Below, piece after piece: positions 44,448-52,550 of a stretch of 64,000 nt of DNA (positions are counted from its first letter, which is position 1; each line of letters opens with the position of its first letter). The translations under genes were made by a program, and so were the position numbers. This stretch comes from Lysobacter antibioticus HS124 (GTDB lineage: Bacteria > Pseudomonadota > Gammaproteobacteria > Xanthomonadales > Xanthomonadaceae). The notes under the pieces were generated by a model that ran no database searches, was not told the origin of the DNA, and was given only the letters and a program-made list of their open reading frames with translations. The stretch is taken from contig NZ_HG424446.1 of assembly GCF_000336385.2 (NCBI RefSeq), positions 29,784 to 93,783 of the forward strand, in the 5' to 3' direction.

Positions 44448-46010
44448 TCAGACCTGCGCCAGGGAGAGGATGCCGGGAGTCGCGCGCAGGGCGGCGAGTT
44501 GTTCGTCGTCGACCGGGCGGTCGACCGTGATCGCCGCGCGCGCCTGCCCGTCGCCGGCCGCGCCGAGGGCGAAATTGACGATGTTGACGCCGGCCGCGCC
44601 GAGCTTGGAGCCGACCGCGCCGATCATGCCCGGGCGATCCTCGTTGCGCAGCAGCAGCACGTGCGCCTGCGGGTCGAACTCGATTTCCACGCCGTCCAGC
44701 CGGACCACGCGCGGGCCGCGGTGCAGAGTCGCCTCGATCTCGCGGGTACGTTGTTCGCCGACCACGCGCAGTTTGAGCAGGCGATCGAAACCGTCGCCGT
44801 CGCCGCCCAGCGTCTCGGCCACGGTCAGGCCGCGCGCCGCGGCTTCCTGCAGCGCGTTGACCGGAGTCACCCGGCCCGAAGCGGTGCCGAGCAGTGCGGC
44901 CACCAGCAGCCGGGTCAACGGGCGCGTGTCGAGCGCGTCGGTGCGGCCGGCGTAGGTGATCTCCAACCGGGTCGGCGCCGGAATCAGGCGCGCGGCGAGC
45001 CGGCCGAGCGAAGACATCAGCGGCATCCACGGGCCGACTTCGCGCGCCGCCTCGGCGGTCAGCGGCGGCAGATTGACGCAGCCGGCGACCGCGCCGGTGG
45101 CGGCGAAATCGATGATCTGCCGCGCCAGGATGGTGCTGACCGCCTGTTGCGCTTCGCTGGTCGAAGCGCCCAGGTGCGGGGTCAGGATCAGCTTGGGATT
45201 GGCGCGCAGCGGCGAATCGGCCGGCAGCGGTTCGGTGACGAAGGTGTCGAGCGCGGCGCCGGCGATGTGGCCTTCCTCGATCAGCGCCAGCAGCGCGGCC
45301 TCGTCGACCAGGCCGCCGCGCGCGGCGTTGATCAGATAGGCGCCCGGCTTCATCGCGCGCATGCGCGCTTCCGACAACAGGTTGGTGGTTTCCTTGGTGC
45401 GCGGGATGTGCAGGGTGACGACGTCGGCCCAGGCCAGCAGTTCGTCCAGGGTCTTCAGCGGCACGCTGCCCTTGCCGGCCGCGGATGCGGGCAGGAAGGG
45501 GTCGTGCGCGGCGACTTCCATGCCGATGCCCTGCGCTTTGCGCGCGACCGTGCCGCCGATGCGGCCCAGGCCGATCACGCCCAGCTTCTTGCCTTCCAGC
45601 TCGAAGCCGGTCAGGCCGGCCTTGGGCCACTCGCCGGCCTTCATCCCGGCGTCGGCGCGCGGGATGTGGCGGGCCAGGGCGAACAGCAGCGAGATCGCGT
45701 GCTCGGCCGCGGCCAGGGTGTTGCCGTCGGGCGCGTTCATCACCGCGATGCCGCGCTCGGTGGCCGCTTCGACGTCGATGGTGTCCACGCCGGCGCCGGC
45801 GCGGCCGATCACGCGCAATTGCGCGGCGTCGGCGAGCGCCTCGGCCGGGACCTTGGTCGCCGAGCGCACCAGCACGGCATCGACCCCGTTCAGCGCCTGC
45901 GCCAGCGCGGCGGGATCCTTGATCGGGTCGGATACGACGACGTCCCAGCCCGCTTCGCGGAACAGGGCCAGACCGTCTTCATGAATGCCATCGCAGGCCA
46001 GTACTTTCAT
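44448..46010 (-). CDS. serA: D-3-phosphoglycerate dehydrogenase, long (ACT-domain) form
   Basis: The product has 520 residues. It oxidises 3-phosphoglycerate to start serine synthesis. The NAD-binding domain shows LGVIGLGRIGGTVARKAQG, with RAGAGVDTIDVEAATERGI and AARGGLVDEAALLALIEEGH nearby. An intervening domain and a C-terminal ACT domain (ENRPGMIGAVGSKLGAAGVN has RPGMIG) follow, so the enzyme is the long type found in actinobacteria and many proteobacteria and is probably serine-inhibited. The histidine phosphatase starts two bases after its stop and may act with it. Confidence 0.96.
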   Translation of the reverse strand: MKVLACDGIHEDGLALFREAGWDVVVSDPIKDPAALAQALNGVDAVLVRSATKVPAEALADAAQLRVIGRAGAGVDTIDVEAATERGIAVMNAPDGNTLAAAEHAISLLFALARHIPRADAGMKAGEWPKAGLTGFELEGKKLGVIGLGRIGGTVARKAQGIGMEVAAHDPFLPASAAGKGSVPLKTLDELLAWADVVTLHIPRTKETTNLLSEARMRAMKPGAYLINAARGGLVDEAALLALIEEGHIAGAALDTFVTEPLPADSPLRANPKLILTPHLGASTSEAQQAVSTILARQIIDFAATGAVAGCVNLPPLTAEAAREVGPWMPLMSSLGRLAARLIPAPTRLEITYAGRTDALDTRPLTRLLVAALLGTASGRVTPVNALQEAAARGLTVAETLGGDGDGFDRLLKLRVVGEQRTREIEATLHRGPRVVRLDGVEIEFDPQAHVLLLRNEDRPGMIGAVGSKLGAAGVNIVNFALGAAGDGQARAAITVDRPVDDEQLAALRATPGILSLAQV

Positions 46011-46410
46011 CGCAAGCTCCAGGTCGTGTGGGGACAGACGACGGAGCGAATGCGAGCCGGCACTACGGAAAGATCTCGGGCCCTGAACGGACGGGCCGCG
46101 ATGCCGCCGACGGCGGCGCCGCGCGGGGCGGCATCGAACACGGGTCGGGAGACGGGGCCGGCTGGCATGGGAATCCGCGACTGCCCGCGCAGCCTAAGTC
46201 AGCGCGCTCGCGCGTGCAAGTGCGTTCGCGCGCTGCCCGGACCGCGTCCGGCGACGCAAGGGCAGGTGTGCAGGAATAAGCAATTTACGATTGCGCCGCG
46301 GACCCGCGTCACAAAGATACGATTGCGAGCACGCCGGCACATTGTGGAATCGCGACCGTCGTCCTAGCGTCTTCGCGCCGGCGCTCTGCCGGCATCGAAG
46401 AGAGAACGCC
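46011..46410. other. 400-base regulatory gap between serA and the first DUF6289-like gene
   Basis: No gene is seen. A direct repeat TACGATTGCG occurs at 46286-46295 and 46318-46327, 32 bases apart from start to start (about three helical turns), which could be an activator site for the gene beginning at 46411. The rest is unremarkable. Confidence 0.4.
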
Positions 46411-46641
46411 ATGCGCAAGAAACTCGCTCTGACGCTCGGCTTCGCGGCGATCGCCGCAGTCGGCGCCGCAGTCGCCGCGATCGGCCCCACCGGTCCGGGC
46501 CAGTTCTATTACTACTACGACGACAACGGCAGCGTGGTCGGCTATCAGGCCATCAACTGCGACAACACCCGCGCCTCGTGGGGCAAGTTCACCAAGAACT
46601 ACAGCGACGGCTATTTCATCTGCGATCCGGATCCGAACTGA
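46411..46641 (+). CDS. short exported peptide, DUF6289-like (copy 1)
   Basis: The product has 76 residues. A signal-like hydrophobic segment (LALTLGFAAIAAVGAAVAAI) is followed by GPTGPGQFYYYYDDNGSVVG, then two lone cysteines (AINCDNTRASWG, YFICDPDPN). These Tyr-rich short peptides with a spaced Cys pair are what I know as DUF6289 in xanthomonads. GAAGAGAG before the ATG at 46411 is the ribosome-binding region. The second copy lies 239 bases downstream. Function unknown. Confidence 0.7.
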   Translation: MRKKLALTLGFAAIAAVGAAVAAIGPTGPGQFYYYYDDNGSVVGYQAINCDNTRASWGKFTKNYSDGYFICDPDPN

Positions 46642-46880
46642 TCGCGGTCTGCGTCCGCGCATCGCACGCAGCCGCGGCCGGGACCGCGCGCGTCGCAACC
46701 TCGCGGACGCATCGTCGTTACGGTACCGAACGTACCGGTCCTAACAGCGCGCGACGCACGAACGCCGCCCGGCGCGAGCGACGCCCGGCGCGCAGCGCGC
46801 GCGTGCTGCGCGGACATCGCCGACATCCGGCCCTGCGCCGGATCTTCCTAGCAACGCCACTGCTCGATAAGGAGTTCGCC

Positions 46881-47108
46881 ATGCGTAAGTCGTTTGCCCT
46901 CGGTCTCGGCCTGGTCGCCGCCCTGGTCGCCACCACCACCCTCGCCCGCCCGCCGGGTCCGGACGAAATCGGCGAGTTCTACGTCTACTTCGACGCCAGC
47001 GGTAACGTCGTCGGCCAGGCCCAGATGAGCTGCGAAGGCGTGCTGACCGAATCCGGCGTCCGCACCGCCAAGTACAGCGTCGGCCACCTGGTCTGCAATC
47101 CGCGCTGA
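46881..47108 (+). CDS. short exported peptide, DUF6289-like (copy 2)
   Basis: The product has 75 residues and is a paralogue of the previous gene. A hydrophobic leader (FALGLGLVAALVATTTLARP) leads to PPGPDEIGEFYVYFDASGNV and a Cys pair (QMSCEGVLTESG, GHLVCNPR). The shared core is GP-x-x-x-GxFYxYxDxxGxVVG. GGAG at 46871-46874 fits the ATG at 46881. The tandem arrangement suggests duplication. Function unknown. Confidence 0.7.
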   Translation: MRKSFALGLGLVAALVATTTLARPPGPDEIGEFYVYFDASGNVVGQAQMSCEGVLTESGVRTAKYSVGHLVCNPR

Positions 47109-47196
47109 TTCCTGGCGCGCGTTCGGCATCGAAGGACCGGCCTCGCCGGTCCTTCGTCGTTGGCGCGCTTGTATTCGCCGCATGCGCTCGGCCGCC

Positions 47197-47361
47197 TGTA
47201 GGAGCGGCGTGAGCCGCGACAGCCGGAGCGATGTATGCGAGCGGGAGTTCCCGAAGCCAGGACCGACCCGGCAAAGGCAATTGGTCTAGTCGCGGCGGGG
47301 CTTCGGCCGGCGGCGTGGTATTGCATCGCTGCGGTTGGTCGCGGCTGACGCCGCTCCTACA
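47197..47361. repeat. REP doublet (REPIN-like), copy A
   Basis: TGTAGGAGCGGCGT at the left and its complement ACGCCGCTCCTACA at the right bound 165 bases. The interior is closely related to copy B (shared GATGTA, CCGACCCGGCAAAGGC, GTGGTATTGCA). Confidence 0.9.
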
Positions 47362-47382
47362 CGAGCCGGCCTCGCTCGCCCC

Positions 47383-47570
47383 TGTAGGAGCGGCGTCAGC
47401 CGCGACAACCGAAGCGATGTACGCGAGCGAGACTTTCCGAAGCCAGAACCGACCCGGCAAAGGCGATTGGTCTTGTCGCAGCGGAGCTTCGGCCGCAGCG
47501 TGGTATTGCACCGCTGCGGTTGGTCGCGGCTTATGACCGAAGGAAATCCCCGCGGGACGCCGCTCCTACA
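47383..47570. repeat. REP doublet (REPIN-like), copy B, with an interrupted right arm
   Basis: This is a tandem sister of copy A, 188 bases long. The right REP reads GGTCGCGGCTTATGACCG and AAGGAAATCCCCGCGGG before resuming ACGCCGCTCCTACA, so about 25 extra bases split the arm. Confidence 0.85.
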
Positions 47571-47579
47571 AAAGCGGCG

Positions 47580-49775
47580 CTATTTGCCGCCGGCAGGCAC
47601 GCCCATCTCGGCCAGCAGGCGCGGCGCCGGGAACACCTCCTGCATGATCCAGCGCATATAGCGCTGATCCACCGAGATCGTCCGCGTCGCGGCCGGATCG
47701 AACACCCAGCTCGCGCTCACCGACTCCAGGTTGCTGTCGAACACCAGGCCGGCCAACTTGCCCTGCCCGTCCAGCACCGGCGAGCCCGAGTTGCCGCCGC
47801 TGATGTCCAGGTCGGACAGGAAGTTCACCGGCAACGAGCCCAGTCGCTTGTCGGCCAGCGCGCCGTAGCGCTTGGTGCGCACGCCCTCCAGCAGCACCGG
47901 CGGCGCCTTGAACGGCTCGCTGCCGGTATGCCGCGCGGCGATCTCCTCGGCCCGGGTGAACGGCAATGGTTTGGCGCCGCCGTCCTTGGTGTAGGCGACG
48001 ACCGTGCCGTAGCCCAGGCGCAGCGAACCGTTGGCGTCGGGATAGGCGACGCGCCCCTGGCTCTTGCGGAAATCGGCCAGCGCCTTGAGGTAGGCCGGCC
48101 GCACGCTCAGGGTTTCGCCGGCGCGGTTGCGGATGTCGCGCTCGGATTGCAGCAGGGTCGGCATCGCCGCGATCGCGAACTGGATCGCGCCGTCCTTGCT
48201 CTTCTCGAACGCGGCGCTGTCGGCCTTGAGCCAACCGGCGCGCTGCTCCGGCGTGCCCAGGCGCGCCTTGCCCAGACGGTCGAGGGCGCGCTTGACCGCC
48301 TTCTCGTCGTCGCCTTCCAGCCACTGGTCCAGCGCGGCGACGCGCTGTTCCTTGGGCAGCTTGAGGTACTCGCGCAGCCAGTAGTCGTACAGCGCCCGGT
48401 CCACGCGCGGATCGGAACGGCGATCGGCCTGGCGCAGGCCGTTCTCGAACGCGGCCGCGTCGCGCTGGCGATAGCCCGCCTCGCGCTGTGCATCGGGCTT
48501 GGCCCGCTCGATCGAGTTGCGGTAGAGCTGGGTCGCCGCGCCCAGCGAGCCGGTCGCGAACAGCTGGCCCAGGATCAGCTCGCGCTCGCGCACTGCGCGC
48601 GCCTGCGCGCCGAGTTCGAGCAGGCGCGCATGCGCGGCCAGCGCCGGCTCGCCGGCCGCGCCCTGCTTGCGCAGCCAGGCCAGCAGCGCGGCTTCTTCCT
48701 CGCGCTTGGCCTGGACCGCGCCGGCGCGGCGGAAACCCTCGAGCTGGCGGTCGTAGTTGACCGCCGCGCCCTGCCAGCCGCGCACGGTCGCGGCGTACTT
48801 GCCGGCGATCTCGGGGCTCTTGCGCGTCTCGCTTTCGACCAGCGCGGCCAGGCGGCGGTAATGCCCGGCCACGGTCGGATAAGTCCAGTCGGCGTTGGCG
48901 GCGAAGTCGTCGGCCATCGCATAACGGTTGGTCAGGCTCGGAAAGCCGGCCACGGCGACGAAATCGCCAGCGCCCAGCGGCTTGTCGGCGATCTTGAGCC
49001 AGCGCTTGGGCTGATAGGGCACGTTGTCGATGGCGAACGCCGCCGGTTTGCCGTCCTGGCCGACGTAGGCGCGATAGAAAGCGAAGTCGCCGGTGTGGCG
49101 CGGCCACATCCAGTTGTCGTTCTCGCCGCCGAAGTTGCCGATGCTGTCCGGCGGCGCATAGACCAGGCGCAGGTCGCGGATCTCGATATTGCGCTGGAGC
49201 TGATAGCGGTTGCCGCCGCTGTAGCTGTACAAGCGGCAGGCATAGCCGCGCTCGGCTTCGCATTCGGCGATCAGCTGCCGCTCCAGCGCGTCGAGCGCGG
49301 CGATCCGCGCCAGCGGATCGGCGGCGGCGCTTAGCGCCGTCTGCACCCGCGCGGTCACGTCCTGCACCGAGTCGAGCACGAAGATCCGCGCGTTCGGCCC
49401 GGCCGAGACCTCGTCGTTGTTGGTGCCGGTGCGGAAGCCGTCGCGCAGCAAATTCTTCTGCGCGGTGGAATTGAGCTGGATCGCGCCGAGCGCGCAATGG
49501 TGATTGGTCAGCAACAATCCCTTGGGCGAGACGAAGCTGGCGGTGCAGCTGCCCAGCGGCACCACCGCGCCGAGCGGATCGCCCTTGGGATCGGCCCACT
49601 GCGCCAGTTGCTTGGGCGTGGCGCGCAGGCCGGCCTGCTTGAGCTGCGGCGCCAGTTCCGGCCATTGCGACGGCGTCCACAGGCCTTCGACCGCAAGCGC
49701 GGGACCGTTCCAGGCCGCCAGGCCGAACAAGCCTCCTGCCACAACCACCGCGCGGGCCAGCACCGTGTATCGCAT
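47580..49775 (-). CDS. S46 family dipeptidyl-peptidase (copy 1)
   Basis: The product has 731 residues with a signal peptide ending near AWNGPALA. S46 enzymes remove dipeptides from the N-terminus of oligopeptides in the periplasm. By eye the triad is His92 (LLLTNHHCALG), Asp230 (NWMWPRHTGDFAFYRAYVG) and Ser663 (ISGGNSGSPVLDG). The S1-pocket position that separates DPP7 from Asp/Glu-specific DPP11 (Arg in DPP11) is Ser681 in GLVFDSNLES, so acidic specificity is not expected. It is the first of three paralogues on this strand, with copy 2 upstream across a REP doublet. Confidence 0.95.
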   Translation of the reverse strand: MRYTVLARAVVVAGGLFGLAAWNGPALAVEGLWTPSQWPELAPQLKQAGLRATPKQLAQWADPKGDPLGAVVPLGSCTASFVSPKGLLLTNHHCALGAIQLNSTAQKNLLRDGFRTGTNNDEVSAGPNARIFVLDSVQDVTARVQTALSAAADPLARIAALDALERQLIAECEAERGYACRLYSYSGGNRYQLQRNIEIRDLRLVYAPPDSIGNFGGENDNWMWPRHTGDFAFYRAYVGQDGKPAAFAIDNVPYQPKRWLKIADKPLGAGDFVAVAGFPSLTNRYAMADDFAANADWTYPTVAGHYRRLAALVESETRKSPEIAGKYAATVRGWQGAAVNYDRQLEGFRRAGAVQAKREEEAALLAWLRKQGAAGEPALAAHARLLELGAQARAVRERELILGQLFATGSLGAATQLYRNSIERAKPDAQREAGYRQRDAAAFENGLRQADRRSDPRVDRALYDYWLREYLKLPKEQRVAALDQWLEGDDEKAVKRALDRLGKARLGTPEQRAGWLKADSAAFEKSKDGAIQFAIAAMPTLLQSERDIRNRAGETLSVRPAYLKALADFRKSQGRVAYPDANGSLRLGYGTVVAYTKDGGAKPLPFTRAEEIAARHTGSEPFKAPPVLLEGVRTKRYGALADKRLGSLPVNFLSDLDISGGNSGSPVLDGQGKLAGLVFDSNLESVSASWVFDPAATRTISVDQRYMRWIMQEVFPAPRLLAEMGVPAGGK

Positions 49776-49987
49776 CCAGACGTCCGATCGACTCGAAGGG
49801 AGGACGAGTCTAGCCCGGCTGTTTCGGCCAAGGCCATGCCGGATGCGGCCGGCGGCGATCGCGCGGCGGCCGGCCGGGACATGGCTTCACCCAACGCTCA
49901 GATTGCGCGGGTACGGGCGCTAAATTTCCGTTAACGCGGGGATTGGGGATTAGCAAGAGCAGGCGCAGTCCTTGCGAACCCTGTCCC

Positions 49988-50145
49988 TGTAGGAGCGGCG
50001 TGAGCCGCGACATCCGAAACGGTGAAATACCACGCCATCGGCCGAAGCGGCGCGACACGGTTCGGCACCGCAATTCCGGTATCCGCAGCCCGGCCGCCGC
50101 GCTTGCATACACCGCTTCGGATGTCGGGGCTCACGCCGCTCCTAC
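49988..50145. repeat. REP doublet (REPIN-like), between S46 copies 1 and 2
   Basis: TGTAGGAGCGGCGTGAGCC at the left matches GGCTCACGCCGCTCCTAC at the right. The interior carries CCGAAACGGTG and CACCGC TTCGG-like arms, so the unit is largely self-complementary. It is about 158 bases long. Confidence 0.85.
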
Positions 50146-50165
50146 GAGCCGTACGCGGCCGGCGC

Positions 50166-50200
50166 AAAAAAAAACCGGCCGCTAGGCGGCCGGCGTTTTT
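50166..50200 (-). terminator. strong bidirectional terminator after S46 copy 2
   Basis: CCGGCCGC (50175-50182) pairs with GCGGCCGG (50186-50193) around TAG, with nine A on the left and five T on the right. It lies 29 bases beyond the stop of S46 copy 2 on the minus strand. Confidence 0.9.
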
Positions 50201-50229
50201 GGATCCCTGGTACCGCGGCGCGAAGCGTC

Positions 50230-52413
50230 TTACTTCTTCGGCTTCTGCATCGGCACGCCCAGCTCGGTCAGCAGCTGCGGCGCCGGATAGACCTCCTGCA
50301 TGATCCAGCGCATGTAACGCTGGTCGACCGAGATCATCCGGGTCATGGTCGGGTCGAACAGCCAGTTCGAGCTCACCGATTCCCAGTTGCCGTCGAAGGC
50401 CAGGCCGACCAGCTTGCCCTCGCCGTCCAACACCGGCGAACCGGAGTTGCCGCCGGTGATGTCCAGGTCGGACAGGAAGTTCACCGGCACCGTCTTCAGG
50501 CGCTTGTCGCTCAGGCCGCCGTACTGCTTGCCCGCGATCGCGTCGAGCAGGCTCTGCGGAGCGTCGAAGGGCTCTTCGCCGGTGGCCTTGGCCGCGACTT
50601 CCTCGAGCTTGGTGAACGCGGCCTGCTTGCTGCCGTCGAGCTTGGTGTACGCCTTGACGTTGCCGAAGGTGATGCGCAGGGTCGAGTTGGCGTCCGGGTA
50701 GACCGCCTGCTTCTTGCTCTTGCGGTAGTCGATCACGCCCTGCAGGTAGGCCGGGCGCGCGACCAGCGCTTCGCCGTCGCGGGCCTTGCCTTCCTGCTCC
50801 AGGCGCAGCACCGCCGGGTACAGCGCCTTGGCCAGCTGGATCGCCGGATCGCGGCTCTTGTCCATCGCGGCGCGGTCGTCGTCGAGCAACGCCAGGCGCT
50901 CCTTGGTGCTGCCGAGCTTGGTCTTGGCTAGCTTGTCCAGGCCACGCTTGATCGCCTTCTCGTCGTTGCCGCCGAGCCAACGGTCGAGTTCGGCGATGCG
51001 CTCGCCGGCCGGCAGCTTGAGGTACTCGCGCAGCCAATAGGCCTGCAGCTCGCGGTCCATGCGCGGGTCGTAGCGGCGCTCCATCTGCTCCAGCGCGGCC
51101 TTGATCGACGGCAGGTCGCGCTGCTGATAGCCGGGCTCGCGCTCGGCGTCGGGCTTGGCGCGCTCGACCGCGAGCCGGTACAGCGTGCCCGAGGCGGCGA
51201 CCACGCCCAAGCGGCGCAGCTGCGAGAACACCAGGTCGCGGTCGCGGTGCGCATTGGACGCTTCGATCAGCTCGACCAGCTTGGCGTGACCGGCCAGCGC
51301 CGGCGCGCCGGCCTTGCCGCGCTTGCCCAGCCAGGCCAACACCGCGTCTTCGTCGGCGTGCTTCTTCTTGGACACGCCGACGCGTTCGAAGCCTTCCAGC
51401 TGACCGTCGTAGTTCTTCAGCGTGTTCTGCCAGCCGCGCACGGTGCTGGCGTACTTGACCCCGATCTCGGGGTCCTTTTTCGCGGTTTCGCCGACCAGGG
51501 CGACCAGGTTCTTGTAGTGCTGGGCGATGGTCGGGTACGCCCAGCCTTCGGTGGCGTCGAACTCCGCCGCCAGGGCGTAGCGGTTGGTGCGGCCCGGGTA
51601 CCCGGCGACCATGACGAAATCGCCCTCGCCCAGCGGCTTGTCGGCGATCTTCAGGTAGTGCCGGGGCTGGTAGGGCACGTTGTCCTTCGAGTATGCGGCC
51701 GGCTTGCCGTCCTTGCCGACATAGGCGCGATAGAAGGAGAAGTCGCCAGTGTGGCGCGGCCACATCCAGTTGTCGACTTCGCCGCCGTAGTTGCCGACGC
51801 TGCCGGGCGGCGCGTAGACCAGGCGCACGTCCTTGATCTCGATGCGGCGGAACAGGCGGTAGGTGCTGCCGCCGAAGAAGCTGTAGACCTCGCAGCCGTA
51901 GCCCGGTTCGGCCTCGCACTGCGCGATCAGGCGCTTCTGCACGGTCTCCAGCGCATGGGTGCGGTCGATCGGCTCGACCGCCTCGTCGATCGCGGCCTTG
52001 ATCTGCGCGGTCACGTCCTGGATCGAATCCAGCACGTAGATGCGCGAGGCCGGACCGGCCGAAACTTCCTCGCCCGGCGTGGCGGCGTTGAAGCCGTCGC
52101 GCATCAGGTTCTTCTGCGCGGTCGAATTGAGCTGGATGGCGCCGTAGGCGCAATGATGGTTGGTCACCACCAGGCCGCGCGGCGAGACGAAGCTGGCGGT
52201 GCAGCCGCCGAGCGAGACCACCGCGCCCATCGGATCGCCGGTGAGGTTGGCCAGTTGCTTGGCGTCGAGCTTGAGTCCGGCCTTCTTCAGCGGCGCGGAA
52301 ATCTCCGGCAACTGCTGCGGCACCCACATGCCTTCGACGGCGCCGGCCGTCGTGGCCAGGCCCAAGCCCAGCGTCCCGGCCGCGACGGCCGCGGCCAATG
52401 TCGTGTAGCGCAT
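50230..52413 (-). CDS. S46 family dipeptidyl-peptidase (copy 2), DAP BII-like
   Basis: The product has 727 residues with a signal peptide ending about TTAGA. Counting from its Met, the triad falls at His86 (LVVTNHHCAYG), Asp224 (NWMWPRHTGDFSFYRAYVG) and Ser657 (ITGGNSGSPVLDG). These are the same numbers as reported for DAP BII of Pseudoxanthomonas mexicana. The S1 residue is Gly675 (LAFDGNWES), the DPP7-type choice for bulky neutral side chains. The ATG at 52413 is taken because it begins the signal peptide. A strong terminator follows. Confidence 0.96.
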   Translation of the reverse strand: MRYTTLAAAVAAGTLGLGLATTAGAVEGMWVPQQLPEISAPLKKAGLKLDAKQLANLTGDPMGAVVSLGGCTASFVSPRGLVVTNHHCAYGAIQLNSTAQKNLMRDGFNAATPGEEVSAGPASRIYVLDSIQDVTAQIKAAIDEAVEPIDRTHALETVQKRLIAQCEAEPGYGCEVYSFFGGSTYRLFRRIEIKDVRLVYAPPGSVGNYGGEVDNWMWPRHTGDFSFYRAYVGKDGKPAAYSKDNVPYQPRHYLKIADKPLGEGDFVMVAGYPGRTNRYALAAEFDATEGWAYPTIAQHYKNLVALVGETAKKDPEIGVKYASTVRGWQNTLKNYDGQLEGFERVGVSKKKHADEDAVLAWLGKRGKAGAPALAGHAKLVELIEASNAHRDRDLVFSQLRRLGVVAASGTLYRLAVERAKPDAEREPGYQQRDLPSIKAALEQMERRYDPRMDRELQAYWLREYLKLPAGERIAELDRWLGGNDEKAIKRGLDKLAKTKLGSTKERLALLDDDRAAMDKSRDPAIQLAKALYPAVLRLEQEGKARDGEALVARPAYLQGVIDYRKSKKQAVYPDANSTLRITFGNVKAYTKLDGSKQAAFTKLEEVAAKATGEEPFDAPQSLLDAIAGKQYGGLSDKRLKTVPVNFLSDLDITGGNSGSPVLDGEGKLVGLAFDGNWESVSSNWLFDPTMTRMISVDQRYMRWIMQEVYPAPQLLTELGVPMQKPKK

Positions 52414-52550
52414 GCGTATACCCCTGATCGACGAAGAAAAATGGATTGCGAGTTTAACTTGCAACGGAATCAATGAGATAGCGCTTGGCCGAGGATCAGC
52501 AGACGGGACAGGGAAAGCCGCCCCGCTGTCCGCCGCCTCCTGTTCCGGCC

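Larger units (their letters stand above)
47109..47579. other. gap filled by two REP doublets
   Basis: Apart from a 23-base GGACCGGCCTCGCCGGTCC hairpin around 47134-47152 that may terminate the DUF6289-like gene, the gap consists of the two REP doublets listed separately, 21 bases apart. Confidence 0.6.

Noticed and set aside
47197..47570. Possible CRISPR array in the two repeated units
   Set aside because: The units are self-complementary doublets with related interiors. Spacers are not unique and no cas genes are present.
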